From positions 1-47,313 of the forward strand of contig CAYXWH010000006.1 in NCBI GenBank assembly GCA_964468755.1: a DNA stretch of 47,313 bases, in the 5' to 3' direction. The position numbers and the translations under genes are program-made. The notes beneath the pieces are model-generated. The model was not told the origin of the DNA, searched no databases, and saw nothing but the letters and a program-made list of their open reading frames with translations. This stretch comes from CAYXWH01 sp964468755. Lineage in GTDB: Bacteria > Chloroflexota > Dehalococcoidia > Dehalococcoidales > RBG-16-60-22. This document shows positions 17,473 through 26,722 of the stretch, one piece after another; the stretch's first letter is position 1; each line of letters begins with the position of its first letter.

Positions 17473-17498
17473 GGGGCTGCTCTACAAAGAGCAGCCCC
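17473..17498 (-). promoter_or_regulatory. Leader hairpin with U-rich tail, attenuator-like
   Basis: A perfect 10-base stem, GGGGCTGCTC at 17473-17482 pairing with GAGCAGCCCC at 17489-17498, with a 6-base loop. Read on the minus strand it is followed by AATTTATTTTGTT, which resembles an intrinsic terminator. It lies about 100 bases upstream of the binding protein start, and no minus-strand gene precedes it. This is the layout expected for transcription attenuation in the leader. Confidence 0.5.
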
Positions 17499-17657
17499 TG
17501 AATCAGTACCAGCTCCTGCACCGGCACCAGCACTGACATGTTTGGAGGATAATCTAAAGTGAAATAGATATATCTCCGTATTCAGTAACCTCATTAGATA
17601 TGGCTCTGTTGACAATACGATACAACAGGCGGGCTACTTTTCAACATTATACAGGTG

Positions 17658-17663
17658 TATAAT
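17658..17663 (+). promoter_or_regulatory. Possible -10 box of the LuxR-type regulator gene
   Basis: A perfect TATAAT at 17658-17663, about 110 bases before the start at 17774. No good -35 sits at 17 bases; a TTGACA at 17609-17614 is too far upstream to pair with it. Low certainty. Confidence 0.25.
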
Positions 17664-17773
17664 ATATCTATGACAAAAGTATTATTTTAAAGTATTTACG
17701 GGAATGATATGAAGCCGCGGGTGCAACTGGTTGTATAAGATATGAGTAATTGCCGGTAGTGGAGCGGAGAATT

Positions 17774-18466
17774 ATGAATAAGAAGAGATTACTCGTAGCC
17801 GACAACCGGGATATATTTCGGGAAGGGTTAATAAAAATACTTGATGAAGCTGAGAATTTACAGCTGGTAGGGTTATGTTCCGGTTACAGGGACATTATCC
17901 AGAAGGTGACTGACTTTAAGCCAGACGTCATTTTACTTAATACCGAGATACCCGGCATTGATCCCGTTGCAGTGGCTCGTAAAATTAAGGACATAGTCCC
18001 CGAAACTCGCATTCTGTTTCTTATCCCGCCGCCGCCACCGCCACCGGATAAACGCATTCCTCCGCTGGTTTCTCTCCGGGCGGGAGTCAGCGGTATTGTA
18101 AATGCCGATGTCAGTTCGCTCAGCCTTATTGACAGTATCGTTCGGGTATGTGAAGGGGAAACGGTACTGCCACCAACACTGGGTGGGACGGTGCTGGAGG
18201 AGTATTATCTGTCGAGTGAAGGCAGGGAGCGAGCACAGCAGGTCAATTTAACCCGTCGCGAGCAGGAAGTGCTGGCGCTGGTGGTCCGGGGTCTTACCAC
18301 CCGTGAAATATCCGGTATCATGTTTATTACCCAGTTTACCGTAAAAGTGCACTTGAATAACATTTTTAAGAAACTGGGCGTAAAAAACCGGCTACAGGCC
18401 GCGGTGCTGGCGACGGAAATGCAGCTTATGCCTGGCGGCCCGCCCCATCTGCCCCTCCGGAAATGA
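17774..18466 (+). CDS. LuxR/NarL-type regulator with a degenerate receiver domain
   Basis: A 230-residue protein with an N-terminal receiver-like domain (1-120) and a C-terminal LuxR helix-turn-helix (from about 160: LTRREQEVLALVVRGLTTRE, then VKVHLNNIFKKLGVKNR). The domain order is that of NarL-type response regulators, but the phosphoacceptor Asp after the third strand is Asn (DVILLNTEIPG). The conserved Lys near GVSGIVN is also missing, so phosphorylation control is unlikely. A run of seven prolines after strand four (FLIPPPPPPPDK) is unusual. The ATG at 17774 has GGAG upstream; an upstream TTG frame is ignored. It probably regulates the divergent binding protein gene or the ABC exporter that follows. 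Confidence 0.85.
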   Translation: MNKKRLLVADNRDIFREGLIKILDEAENLQLVGLCSGYRDIIQKVTDFKPDVILLNTEIPGIDPVAVARKIKDIVPETRILFLIPPPPPPPDKRIPPLVSLRAGVSGIVNADVSSLSLIDSIVRVCEGETVLPPTLGGTVLEEYYLSSEGRERAQQVNLTRREQEVLALVVRGLTTREISGIMFITQFTVKVHLNNIFKKLGVKNRLQAAVLATEMQLMPGGPPHLPLRK

Positions 18467-18644
18467 AGCACAAGACCGCTGATATAAGGCGGAATCAGTA
18501 TTATTTATTACCGATTTATCTTAAGTAAGCAGACCTGTCTTCTTCCGGAAACTGACATTGCGCTGGCTACGGCTGAGACGGGCAGGACTATCAATTTCGG
18601 CTCAGGGCAGGTTTGATGATATAATTAAATTAGAGCGTTTAGAT

Positions 18645-19613
18645 ATGAACATAATAGAAGTTAACAACCTGTCAAGGAAGTTCGGGCAGTTAATTGCCGT
18701 TAACCGGGTCTCTTTCAGTGTGGTTGAAGGGGAGATATTCGGCTTCCTTGGTCCTAACGGAGCCGGTAAGACGACTACCATCAACATGCTGTGTACCCTG
18801 CTCCGGGCCACCGGCGGCACCGCACTGGTGAACGGTTATGACATACTCAAAGAGCGCGACCAGGTACGGAGCTCCATCGGGCTTGTCTTTCAGGACCCTA
18901 CCCTTGACGAGTATCTTACCGGTGAGCAGAATCTGCGTTTCCATGCCTATGCCTACAATGTGCCGCGCCCGGTGAGAGAAGGTCGCATTAGCGGACTTCT
19001 GGAGCTTGTCGGGCTGTCCGACCGCCGCAAGAACAAGGTCCGGACGTACTCCGGCGGCATGAAACGGCGGCTGGAACTTGCCCGGGGGCTGTTGCATCGC
19101 CCGCGGGTACTGTTCCTGGATGAACCGACTCTGGGGCTTGACCCCCAGACGCGCCGCCATATCTGGGAGTACATCAAAACTTTGCGACAGCAGGAGAAAC
19201 TGACCATATTCCTGACCACGCACTATATGGACGAAGCCGAGAATTGTGACCGCATCGCCATTATTGACCATGGTCAGATAATCGCTCTGGATACACCGGA
19301 TAACCACAAGGACTCACTGGGTGGTGACCTGGTGACCCTGACGGCTGAAGATAACCAGGCGGCAATTATCGAGTTGAGAGAACGATATAAACTGTCGCCG
19401 GAGGTCAGTAATGGCTTTGTCAGCTTTTGCGTTCCCCAGGGCGAGAAGTTCCTCCCGAGCTTTGTCCGCGGATTCAAGAACCGCCTGCTCTCTATCGGGG
19501 TGCACCGGCCGACTTTGGATGACGTGTTCCTGCGGGTCACCGGTCATGCCATCCGCGAACAGGAGGCAGATTCGGCGGAACAGATGAGAACCATGATGAG
19601 GCCAAGAAGGTAG
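18645..19613 (+). CDS. ABC transporter ATP-binding protein (DrrA/CcmA-type exporter)
   Basis: A 322-residue ATPase subunit of an ABC-2-type exporter. The Walker A reads GPNGAGKTTTI, the Q-loop VFQDPTLDE, the signature YSGGMKRRLELARGL, the Walker B VLFLDEPTLGLDP and the switch His LTTHYMDEAENC. The C-terminal ~90 residues form the extra domain seen in DrrA-like drug/daunorubicin-resistance ATPases. I use the ATG at 18645 (MNIIEVNNLSRKFGQ), because the longer frame from 18558 adds 29 residues unlike the family. The permease gene starts three bases after its stop. Substrates of this class range from antibiotics and lipids to polysaccharides. Confidence 0.92.
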   Translation: MNIIEVNNLSRKFGQLIAVNRVSFSVVEGEIFGFLGPNGAGKTTTINMLCTLLRATGGTALVNGYDILKERDQVRSSIGLVFQDPTLDEYLTGEQNLRFHAYAYNVPRPVREGRISGLLELVGLSDRRKNKVRTYSGGMKRRLELARGLLHRPRVLFLDEPTLGLDPQTRRHIWEYIKTLRQQEKLTIFLTTHYMDEAENCDRIAIIDHGQIIALDTPDNHKDSLGGDLVTLTAEDNQAAIIELRERYKLSPEVSNGFVSFCVPQGEKFLPSFVRGFKNRLLSIGVHRPTLDDVFLRVTGHAIREQEADSAEQMRTMMRPRR

Positions 19614-19616
19614 CCG

Positions 19617-20438
19617 ATGGAAGCCGTATTTCGGGGGACCTGGGTTATTGCCTACCGCGAACTGCTCCGTTTTATCCAGGAGCGCGCCCGGATGCTGTCG
19701 TCGTTTGGCATGCCCCTGCTTTTCTTGGTTATCTTTGGCGCTGGATTCAATCGAATCATCGGGTCACTCGTCCCCGGTGTTGATTTCATAAAATTCATCT
19801 ATCCGGGCATTGTCGCCATGACGGTATTGATGACCTCGGTATTCTCCGGGCTATCGGTGGTGTGGGACCGCGAGTTTGGCTTCTTAAAAGAGGTACTGGT
19901 AGCGCCATTGAGCCGGACCGGTATCGTTCTGGGCAAGGCGGCGGGCAGCGCTACGGTAGCCACGATTCAGGGTTTGATAATGCTGGTTCTGGCGCCAATC
20001 GTCGGTATTACCCTGACGCCGTTGCTGGTAATCAAGGTGATACCGTTATTGATAATCATATCATTGTCACTATCCGGCCTGGGCATTCTGGTCGCCTCGC
20101 GCATGCGCTCCCAGCAGGGATTTCACATCGTGGTACAGCTCATCGTATTTCCCCTGATTTTCCTGTCCGGCGTCTTCTTCCCGGTCAACAATGTGCCGGT
20201 ATGGCTACAGGTGATTTCCAAGGTCAATCCGCTTACCTACGGTGTTGATGCCATCCGGCAGGTCTTTCTGGGTGGTGACTTTGCTGCCATGTCCGGTGCC
20301 GCCATGGGCGGAAATCAGGTGGTGGGGGTAACGGTATTCGGGCACACCATGACCGTTCTTGAGGATGTCATCGTCATCGCTGCACTGGGTATCATCCTTA
20401 TCCTGGCGGCAACATTTGCCTTTGCCCGGCAGGAGTAG
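19617..20438 (+). CDS. ABC-2-type transporter permease
   Basis: A 273-residue integral membrane partner of the preceding ATPase, with six hydrophobic helices and the ABC-2 signature region SPLTYGVDAIRQV-like near residues 200-215 (here KVNPLTYGVDAIRQVFLGG). Other family segments are the N-terminal WVIAYRELLRFIQERARM and the central FLKEVLVAPLSRTGIVLGKA, which forms the coupling helix with the ATPase. The start has AAGG seven bases upstream and sits three bases after the ATPase stop, so the two are coupled. It should export a drug-like or lipid-like molecule; the substrate is not determinable. Confidence 0.92.
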   Translation: MEAVFRGTWVIAYRELLRFIQERARMLSSFGMPLLFLVIFGAGFNRIIGSLVPGVDFIKFIYPGIVAMTVLMTSVFSGLSVVWDREFGFLKEVLVAPLSRTGIVLGKAAGSATVATIQGLIMLVLAPIVGITLTPLLVIKVIPLLIIISLSLSGLGILVASRMRSQQGFHIVVQLIVFPLIFLSGVFFPVNNVPVWLQVISKVNPLTYGVDAIRQVFLGGDFAAMSGAAMGGNQVVGVTVFGHTMTVLEDVIVIAALGIILILAATFAFARQE

Positions 20439-20561
20439 CCTGTTTCCGTTACCTATCATCGAGACTGTTGACGGTAGCCGGTATCAGTCAGCTGGAAATT
20501 GCTTTAAGACGCAGCATATATCCTTAGCGCTCTCGCGGTACATATTCTCTTTCCGTTCATT

Positions 20562-21626
20562 CTACATGGCTCCGTCGGGTGTTTCCGCCAAGGTAACCGT
20601 GGTTTCCATCTCGGTTTGATTCCTCCAGAAAACAACCTTCAGTGTATCGCCGACTTCGTGGCCCCATAAATCTTTGAGCAGTTGGGCGGACGAGATTATC
20701 TCGGTGTCATCGAACCGGACTATAATGTCATGTAGCTGGAGACCGGCTGTTTCCGCCGGGCTATCGGGTGTCACAGAAATCACCATTGCTCCCACCCGCC
20801 GAGCCAGGCAGAACTCACAGGCAACGGCAGGGGTAATGTCATCGAGAATGGCGCCGAAATATGGGCGGAGGACTCTGCCATAGTGCACGATGTCTTCAAA
20901 AACACGACGGGCGGTGCTGGCGTTAATAGCGAAATTGATATTCTGTGCCTCGCCCAGGGTAGCACTGTTGATGCCTATTACCTCGCCATCCAGGTTGACC
21001 AGCGGCCCGCCACTGTTGCCGGGGTTGATGGCGGTATCAGTCTGGATGATATCATAGAAGGGCATGCCATTCATGTTGAAAGAGCGGCCCAGGTTGCTGA
21101 CAACCCCGGTGGTGATGGTGGCTCCGCCTTCCTCCGGTGATAACCCCAGAGGATGCCCGAGGGCTATTACCCAGTCGCCAACCCGCGTGCTGACGGGGTC
21201 TCCGAATACGGCAGAAGGCAGGCCCTGTGCCTCAATCTTGATGACGGCAAGGTCCAGCAGGTCATCCGGCCAGATGCCGGTCACCTCATACACGCTCCGG
21301 TCTTGCAGGGTTACCTCGACACGCCGGGCATTCTCGACGACATGGCGGTTGGTCAGGATGTATCCGTCAGAATGGAGTATCACGCCGGAACCGCTGGCAC
21401 CGGTAAATACATCCGGTTGTTCCGTATCGATTTCGACAAAAATATAGACCACGCTGGGTATGACCATATCCACGGTCTCGGCAAAGGAAGGCGGGACGGA
21501 TAGAGACGTATCGGTGGTCGAGTCAACCGGCGCGCAGCCGTTGAAAATCACAACCAGAGACAGGCAAGATACTAGCATGATGAGCAAGGGCAACCAAAAA
21601 TAGCGGCGGTTCTGAATGTCTTTCAA
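20562..21626 (-). CDS. HtrA/DegP-type serine protease lipoprotein with one PDZ domain
   Basis: A 354-residue extracytoplasmic quality-control protease. The N-terminal helix ends in a lipobox-like VIFNGC, so it may be anchored via Cys31. The chymotrypsin-fold catalytic triad is clear: His95 in LTNRHVVENA, Asp125 in DLLDLAVIK and Ser205 in NPGNSGGPL. A single PDZ domain follows (about 255-345: FGAILDDITP, then SPAETAGLQLHDIIVRFDD). The start is a TTG at 21626 with GGAGG upstream; the nearby ATG is out of frame. It faces the ABC exporter gene convergently and is likely a stand-alone gene. Confidence 0.92.
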   Translation of the reverse strand: MKDIQNRRYFWLPLLIMLVSCLSLVVIFNGCAPVDSTTDTSLSVPPSFAETVDMVIPSVVYIFVEIDTEQPDVFTGASGSGVILHSDGYILTNRHVVENARRVEVTLQDRSVYEVTGIWPDDLLDLAVIKIEAQGLPSAVFGDPVSTRVGDWVIALGHPLGLSPEEGGATITTGVVSNLGRSFNMNGMPFYDIIQTDTAINPGNSGGPLVNLDGEVIGINSATLGEAQNINFAINASTARRVFEDIVHYGRVLRPYFGAILDDITPAVACEFCLARRVGAMVISVTPDSPAETAGLQLHDIIVRFDDTEIISSAQLLKDLWGHEVGDTLKVVFWRNQTEMETTVTLAETPDGAM

Positions 21627-21745
21627 CCTTCATTTCCTCCAGCCCGGGCAACGGGTTTTTCTGCGGGAATTTCATGGATTGGTGCCAAGAATATATCGTT
21701 TCCGGGATTTTGTCAATGCTTAGAAGGAAGCTCTAAAGTATATGG

Positions 21746-22021
21746 CTAGGCGAGTTCTATTTTTTCGACGATGTTATCCGATAGTCTTATTTTTACTTTT
21801 TCCCCAATATTATCGTAAAAGTACTCATCTTCCCATTCGATATTTTCTGCGTAGTTGTATCTCTTTAAATTACTGGGGATTTGTTCGCCTGGTGCACCTG
21901 GTTGAGTTACGGGTATTATATTTGATTCTAATTGAATATCCATTGTGTGTCTATCGGTATCGACAGCTTTTAGCCAACCTGTTTTACTTTCAATTTTTTC
22001 CAAACTGTACCCCCATTGCAT
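21746..22021 (-). CDS. Small hypothetical protein
   Basis: A 91-residue soluble-looking protein with no family I recognise. It starts MQWGYSLEKIESKTGWLKAV at the ATG at 22021 and ends in an acidic, charged segment (NDNIV-like, KVKIRLSDNIVEKIELA). The composition is that of a real protein, with alternating charged and hydrophobic residues that suggest a small beta fold. No ribosome binding site is obvious. The same frame continues upstream to 22171, but that part overlaps the region before egtD and looks random. It could instead be the surviving end of a longer gene. Confidence 0.4.
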   Translation of the reverse strand: MQWGYSLEKIESKTGWLKAVDTDRHTMDIQLESNIIPVTQPGAPGEQIPSNLKRYNYAENIEWEDEYFYDNIGEKVKIRLSDNIVEKIELA

Positions 22022-22204
22022 TTTATGGGAACTATAAATCATGTACCAACAAAATGCAAATACCACCATTTTGCGTACTTGACTGGATGGAGTATAATAG
22101 TCCGCATAAGTAAAAACAATCAGTCGCCTGTGTGCCAGTTGAATTGGGGGGGGACCGGAAGTATCAGGCATAAAGAGTGGTTTGGTAGTTTAGGGGGGTT
22201 GGCT

Positions 22205-23194
22205 ATGTGTCCCGAGCAAGCCAGGCGGATTCAAATTCATGACTACCAGCCGGGTCACGAGAACTTCCGTGCCGATGTTCTGCATGGACTTCATAAACGA
22301 CAGAAGGAATTACCCTGCAAGTACTTCTACGATGAGCGTGGTTCATATCTTTTCGATTGCATCTGTGCCCTGGATGAATACTACATTCCGGCTACGGAAC
22401 GGGCAATCACCAGGGCTTCTATCGGCGAAATTGCCGAACTGATCGGGTCGGGCTCGCTGCTTATAGAGTACGGCAGCGGAAATTGTACCAAGACTCGCTT
22501 TCTCCTTGACCACCTCTGTGAGGTAGCTGCCTATATCCCGATTGACATAGCCCGTGAACAGCTACTATCCGCCGCCGCCGAACTCATGTCGGCGTATGCC
22601 GAGCTTGAGGTGCTTCCGGTCTGTGCCGACTATACCGGTGATTTCGATTTACCGGCGGTAAACCGGCCCCACCGGCTCCGGCTGGTCTATTTCCCCGGCT
22701 CGACCATAGGCAACTTTGACCCGGTGCCGGCAGCTCGGTTTTTACAGCAGATTGCCTCCCTGGGCGGTATCGGGAGTGGCCTGCTTATTGGAGTCGACCT
22801 GAAAAAAGACCCGGCGGTGCTGCACCGTGCCTATAATGATAGCCGGGGTGTCACTGCCGCGTTTAACCTTAATATGCTGGAGCGGATTAATCGCGAGCTT
22901 GGCGGTGATTTTCAGCCGGAATATTTTGAACATTATGCGTTCTATAATCCCGTTGATGGCCGGATAGAGATGCACCTGGTGAGCTTGCGGGAACAGGTGG
23001 TCCATCTTGATGGCACGGCTATTACCTTTAGCCGGGGCGAAAGTATCCGGACAGAGAAATCGTACAAGTACACACTTGATGAGTTTGAACGGCTGGCGGC
23101 GGCTGCCGGTTTCAGCGTGGAGCAGGTCTGGACCGATGAGCGGCAGTGGTTCAGCGTCCAGTACCTGGTGAACCGGGGACGGGCGCCTGATTGA
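22205..23194 (+). CDS. egtD: L-histidine N-alpha-methyltransferase EgtD-like
   Basis: A 329-residue methyltransferase of the EgtD family (usual length about 320), which trimethylates histidine to hercynine in ergothioneine synthesis. Family landmarks are GLHKRQKELPCKYFYDERGS near the N-terminus, the SAM-binding LIEYGSGNCTKTRFLLDHL, IPIDIAREQL, VYFPGSTIGNFDP and GVDLKKDP. The C-terminal F-R-GE-I-TE-SYKY region is present (FSRGESIRTEKSYKYT). I use the ATG at 22205, after a GGGGGG run; the frame extends upstream to 22016 without family similarity. No egtB is next to it, so the pathway would need genes elsewhere, or the enzyme makes hercynine or a related betaine only. Confidence 0.9.
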   Translation: MCPEQARRIQIHDYQPGHENFRADVLHGLHKRQKELPCKYFYDERGSYLFDCICALDEYYIPATERAITRASIGEIAELIGSGSLLIEYGSGNCTKTRFLLDHLCEVAAYIPIDIAREQLLSAAAELMSAYAELEVLPVCADYTGDFDLPAVNRPHRLRLVYFPGSTIGNFDPVPAARFLQQIASLGGIGSGLLIGVDLKKDPAVLHRAYNDSRGVTAAFNLNMLERINRELGGDFQPEYFEHYAFYNPVDGRIEMHLVSLREQVVHLDGTAITFSRGESIRTEKSYKYTLDEFERLAAAAGFSVEQVWTDERQWFSVQYLVNRGRAPD

Positions 23195-23268
23195 ATGTCG
23201 AATAGCACGGAGTTAATGAAGCCTGGTGCCGGTGGTCTGGAGACCGATGCCCGGTAAGCTCTGGTGAT

Positions 23269-26200
23269 TTATTTACAGGGGATAAGCCTCACCGTGTTCT
23301 TTTCTTCCAGTACCTGTGCCAGCGCGGCTATTGTCGTGGTAATGTCCTCCCCGGTGGTATCACGAGAGAGTGAGAACCGCACCGAACAGTGGGCATCCTC
23401 CTCCGACTTGCCCATGGCGATGAGCACATGAGTGGGCTCCGGGTCACCGGATTTACATGCCGAGCCGGATGAAATGGAGATGCCGTGCTGGTCGAGAGCC
23501 ACCACAATCGATTCACCGCGGAGTCCGGGCAGCGTCAGGTTGAGGGTATTGGGCAGCTGTTTCTGCGGATGACCGTTCTGGCGGGCGCCGGGTACCAGTT
23601 CGTGGATGCCGGCGGCCAGCTCATCTCGTAAGGCGCTTATCCGCGCTGCATCTGACAGCGAGTGCAGTGCCAGCTCGGCGGCTTTACCCAATCCGACGAT
23701 ACCCGGTACATTCTCCGTCCCGGCGCGGAGTCCATTCTCCTGCTTACCGCCGTGAACCAGTGGCTCCAGCTCAATAGCCTTGTTCACATAGAGGGCGCCA
23801 ATTCCTTTCAGAGCGTGGAACTTGTGACCGGACAGGCTCAACATGTCTACATCCAATTCCTGAACGTCCACGGTAATCTTGCCTGCTGCCTGGACGGCGT
23901 CGGTGTGGAACGGTATACCTCTTTCATGGGCGATGGCACATAGTTCTTTAATGGGGAGAATGGTGCCCACCTCGTTGTTCGCCGTCATAATGGAGACAAG
24001 GACGGTATCTTCGGTGATGGCACTCCGCAACCTTTCCGGGTCGAGCCAGCCGTATCCGTCTACCTCCAGATAGGTAACACGGTAGCCATACTGCTCCAGG
24101 AACCTGGCGGCGCCCAGTATCGCGGGGTGCTCGATGGTGGTGGTGATGAAGTGATGACCGCGGTCACGCCGGGCATACATTACACCCTTGATAGCCAGGT
24201 TGTCTGCCTCAGAGCCGCCGCCGGTGAAGATAATCCGTCGCGGCGGGGCATTAATCAGTCTGGCAACCTGGCGGCGCGCCTTCTCTATAGCATCATGGAC
24301 GGCTCTGCCGGTACTGTGGATGCTGGATGGGTTGCCGTATTCCTCGTCCAAATAGGGCAGCATTGCCTCCCTCACCGCATCGGCAACCCGGGTGGTGGCG
24401 TTATTATCGAGGTATATCCGTTTTCCGGGATTCCGTACCTCTGTTAAGGATAAATGTAAATCGGAGTCAGCCAGTGTCACCTGCCGGCTTGTGGCGCGGC
24501 GGGTTTCCCCGGTGCCCCTCTCCAGCCTGGCTACGTCGCCAAGGAGGGCTTTGTACACAGGGAACCCGGAGATGACATCATAGTTATGGAGGTCGGTCAA
24601 TTCGTTGACGTTCCGTTCCTGCCATGCCCGGGGGCCCACCGGTGTACCGCCGCCCATGTTGCATTCGATGGATCCGTTAACGATGTCATCAGTGACGCGG
24701 GCGCGAAACGGCACCCGGCCTCGAAGCGTACGGACTTCTACCAGGTCGCCGGTACGGATACCTCTGTCCTTCGCATCCCCGGTATTGATTTCCACTATCG
24801 GCTCCGGACAATCCTGTACCAGGCCGTCGATGCCATGGTGCTGCGAGCGAAAGTCAGTCTGGGGGCGGGCACCCGAGTTAAATACCAGCGGAAACTGCTC
24901 GGTAAGCCGGGGATTGCCCAGCGGACCTTCCACGGGTTCAATATATTTCGGTAGCGGCTCGTAACCGTAGTCTTCAAGGATGGTGGACCATATCTCAAAT
25001 TTGCCGGTGGGAGTATCAAAGCCGGGTTTGCCGTCCGGGCGCAAGCCGCCCTTTTGCCATTTCTTATACTCGATCATGGGGGTGGGGATTCTCACCCAGC
25101 CCCCGGCTGCCCTCACGTCCTCGGGGGTATACCCGGAGCCGTTCAGGGCAAAGCGGACCATCTCCTCTTCGGTTTGGGGAAAGAGATGGCCGTAGCCGAG
25201 GCGCCGCGCCAGTTCCGCCATGATGAGATAATCGTTACGGGCTTCACCCACCGGCTCGATAAGTTTCTCGCGAAGCCGGAATATGGGGCCGTAGGTCATA
25301 TACGAGGTATTCTCAAACATGGTGGTTGCCGGCAGCAATATATCAGCATAGGCGGCATCGGCGGTAAGCTGGCGGTCGATACAGACCAGAAAGTCCAGAC
25401 CGGAGAGCGTCTGGCGCCACAGCGGCGCCTCGGGCCAGGAGGTGAGCAGGGACGCTCCCTGGATGAGCAGCGCCCGGATACGGTACGGGTCTCCTTTGAG
25501 CACTGATTTCACCAGTCCGATGGCATGGGACTCGCCACGGCAGTTGCTGTAAATGGGAAACTCGTCACGGGCAACCGCCAGCCCCAGGTCGGGGTTCTTC
25601 TGATTGCAGGAGCGGTTGATGGGGAAATTGCCGTTGAGCATGGTAAGCCCGATACCGCCGGGTACGTCAAGCTGTCCCGCCAGGGCAAACAGGGTTAACA
25701 CCGCCCGCGCCGATTGCACCCCGCTGTTGGAATACTCCAGACCGGTGAACATGAGCAGTGAGGCGCCACTGGCATGACAGATACGGCGGGTGAGGTCCCG
25801 GATAGTGGCGGCGGGTACTCCGGTGATGGTCTCGGCAACTTCCGGGCGGAAATGCCGGACATAAGTCGCTAAGGCGTCAAACCCGTGGCACCAGTATTCG
25901 GCGAATTCCTGGTCGTATAGCTCCTCCTCCAGCATTACCTCAATCATGCTCAGGGCAAGGGCGCCGTCGGTGCCGGGACGGATGGGGACCCATCGGGCAT
26001 TGGTGCGGACCGCGGTTTCGGTGCGACGAGGGTCAATGACCACTATATCGGCACCGCGCCGGGCCGCCGCCGCCAGTCGCTGCATGTCCGACGGGGGTGA
26101 GTCGGTTGCCGGATTGGTGCCCCAGACCACGAGCATCTCCGCATTCTCTATGTCAGTGAACATGTTGGGCTGTGTCCGGCCCATAGTCACCCGGGGAGCA

Positions 26201-26694
26201 ATGACGTGAATGGAAACGTAACAGAGCGCTCCCACCCCCATAGTGTTCGGTGAGCCGAAAGGGAATAGAATGTTGGATGCTGAAGATACATCCACCCCGT
26301 GAGGCTGGAACATATCGCACAGTGAAAGCTCCTGGGCCCCGCGCCCGGTGTAGATAGCCACCGCCTCCGGCCCGGATTCAGCCTTAATTGTATTCAGGTT
26401 CTCCACAATGATGTTATAGGCTTCGTCCCAGGAGATACGCTCAAATTCATACGAGCCTTTCGGTCCCGCTCGCCTCATGGGGTACTTGAGCCGGTGTTCC
26501 GAATAGACGATTTCCGGGGCGTGCTGACCGCGCCGGCATATCATGCCCAGGGTGTGGTTGGCAGCCGGCTGGATGGCTACCAGTGTCCCGTTACGGAGAC
26601 CAACCTCCACCCAGCAACCGGCCGGGCAGATACCGCAAATGCCCGGCTTCCATTCCAGGGGCGGAGTCGGTTTCCGGAAATTCCTGCCAGTCAT
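23269..26694 (-). CDS. Fusion: Mo-bisPGD oxidoreductase (CISM family) + NifS/IscS-type cysteine desulfurase
   Basis: A single 1141-residue frame. Residues 1 to about 725 form a molybdopterin oxidoreductase of the formate dehydrogenase/thiosulfate reductase/acetylene hydratase type. It has an N-terminal [4Fe-4S] motif CGICPAGC with a fourth Cys in GMICRRGQ, a possible Mo-ligand Cys in GVGALCYVS, MLVVWGTNPATDSPP, and a C-terminal dinucleotide-binding domain from about 610. Residues 758-1141 are a complete cysteine desulfurase: RIYLDNNATT, the PLP lysine (about 958) in SLSGHKFHALKG, and the persulfide cysteine (about 1080) in SSGSACKSG. A ~30-residue linker joins them. IscS supplies sulfur to Mo-bisPGD enzymes via FdhD in E. 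coli, so the fusion suggests built-in sulfuration. The start has AAGGTG upstream, and the DinB-like gene precedes it by 28 bases. Confidence 0.93.
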   Translation of the reverse strand: MTGRNFRKPTPPLEWKPGICGICPAGCWVEVGLRNGTLVAIQPAANHTLGMICRRGQHAPEIVYSEHRLKYPMRRAGPKGSYEFERISWDEAYNIIVENLNTIKAESGPEAVAIYTGRGAQELSLCDMFQPHGVDVSSASNILFPFGSPNTMGVGALCYVSIHVIAPRVTMGRTQPNMFTDIENAEMLVVWGTNPATDSPPSDMQRLAAAARRGADIVVIDPRRTETAVRTNARWVPIRPGTDGALALSMIEVMLEEELYDQEFAEYWCHGFDALATYVRHFRPEVAETITGVPAATIRDLTRRICHASGASLLMFTGLEYSNSGVQSARAVLTLFALAGQLDVPGGIGLTMLNGNFPINRSCNQKNPDLGLAVARDEFPIYSNCRGESHAIGLVKSVLKGDPYRIRALLIQGASLLTSWPEAPLWRQTLSGLDFLVCIDRQLTADAAYADILLPATTMFENTSYMTYGPIFRLREKLIEPVGEARNDYLIMAELARRLGYGHLFPQTEEEMVRFALNGSGYTPEDVRAAGGWVRIPTPMIEYKKWQKGGLRPDGKPGFDTPTGKFEIWSTILEDYGYEPLPKYIEPVEGPLGNPRLTEQFPLVFNSGARPQTDFRSQHHGIDGLVQDCPEPIVEINTGDAKDRGIRTGDLVEVRTLRGRVPFRARVTDDIVNGSIECNMGGGTPVGPRAWQERNVNELTDLHNYDVISGFPVYKALLGDVARLERGTGETRRATSRQVTLADSDLHLSLTEVRNPGKRIYLDNNATTRVADAVREAMLPYLDEEYGNPSSIHSTGRAVHDAIEKARRQVARLINAPPRRIIFTGGGSEADNLAIKGVMYARRDRGHHFITTTIEHPAILGAARFLEQYGYRVTYLEVDGYGWLDPERLRSAITEDTVLVSIMTANNEVGTILPIKELCAIAHERGIPFHTDAVQAAGKITVDVQELDVDMLSLSGHKFHALKGIGALYVNKAIELEPLVHGGKQENGLRAGTENVPGIVGLGKAAELALHSLSDAARISALRDELAAGIHELVPGARQNGHPQKQLPNTLNLTLPGLRGESIVVALDQHGISISSGSACKSGDPEPTHVLIAMGKSEEDAHCSVRFSLSRDTTGEDITTTIAALAQVLEEKNTVRLIPCK

Positions 26695-26722
26695 AGCGCA
26701 CCTTACATGGCTTCGTTATCGA

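Larger units (their letters stand above)
17372..17773. other. Divergent regulatory region between the binding protein and LuxR-type regulator genes
   Basis: About 400 bases between divergent genes. It contains the hairpin at 17473-17498 and a TATAAT at 17658-17663 facing the regulator, both listed separately. A minus-strand frame of about 45 codons runs from an ATG near 17540 through the hairpin, but it has no ribosome binding site, so I do not call it a leader peptide gene. Confidence 0.45.
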
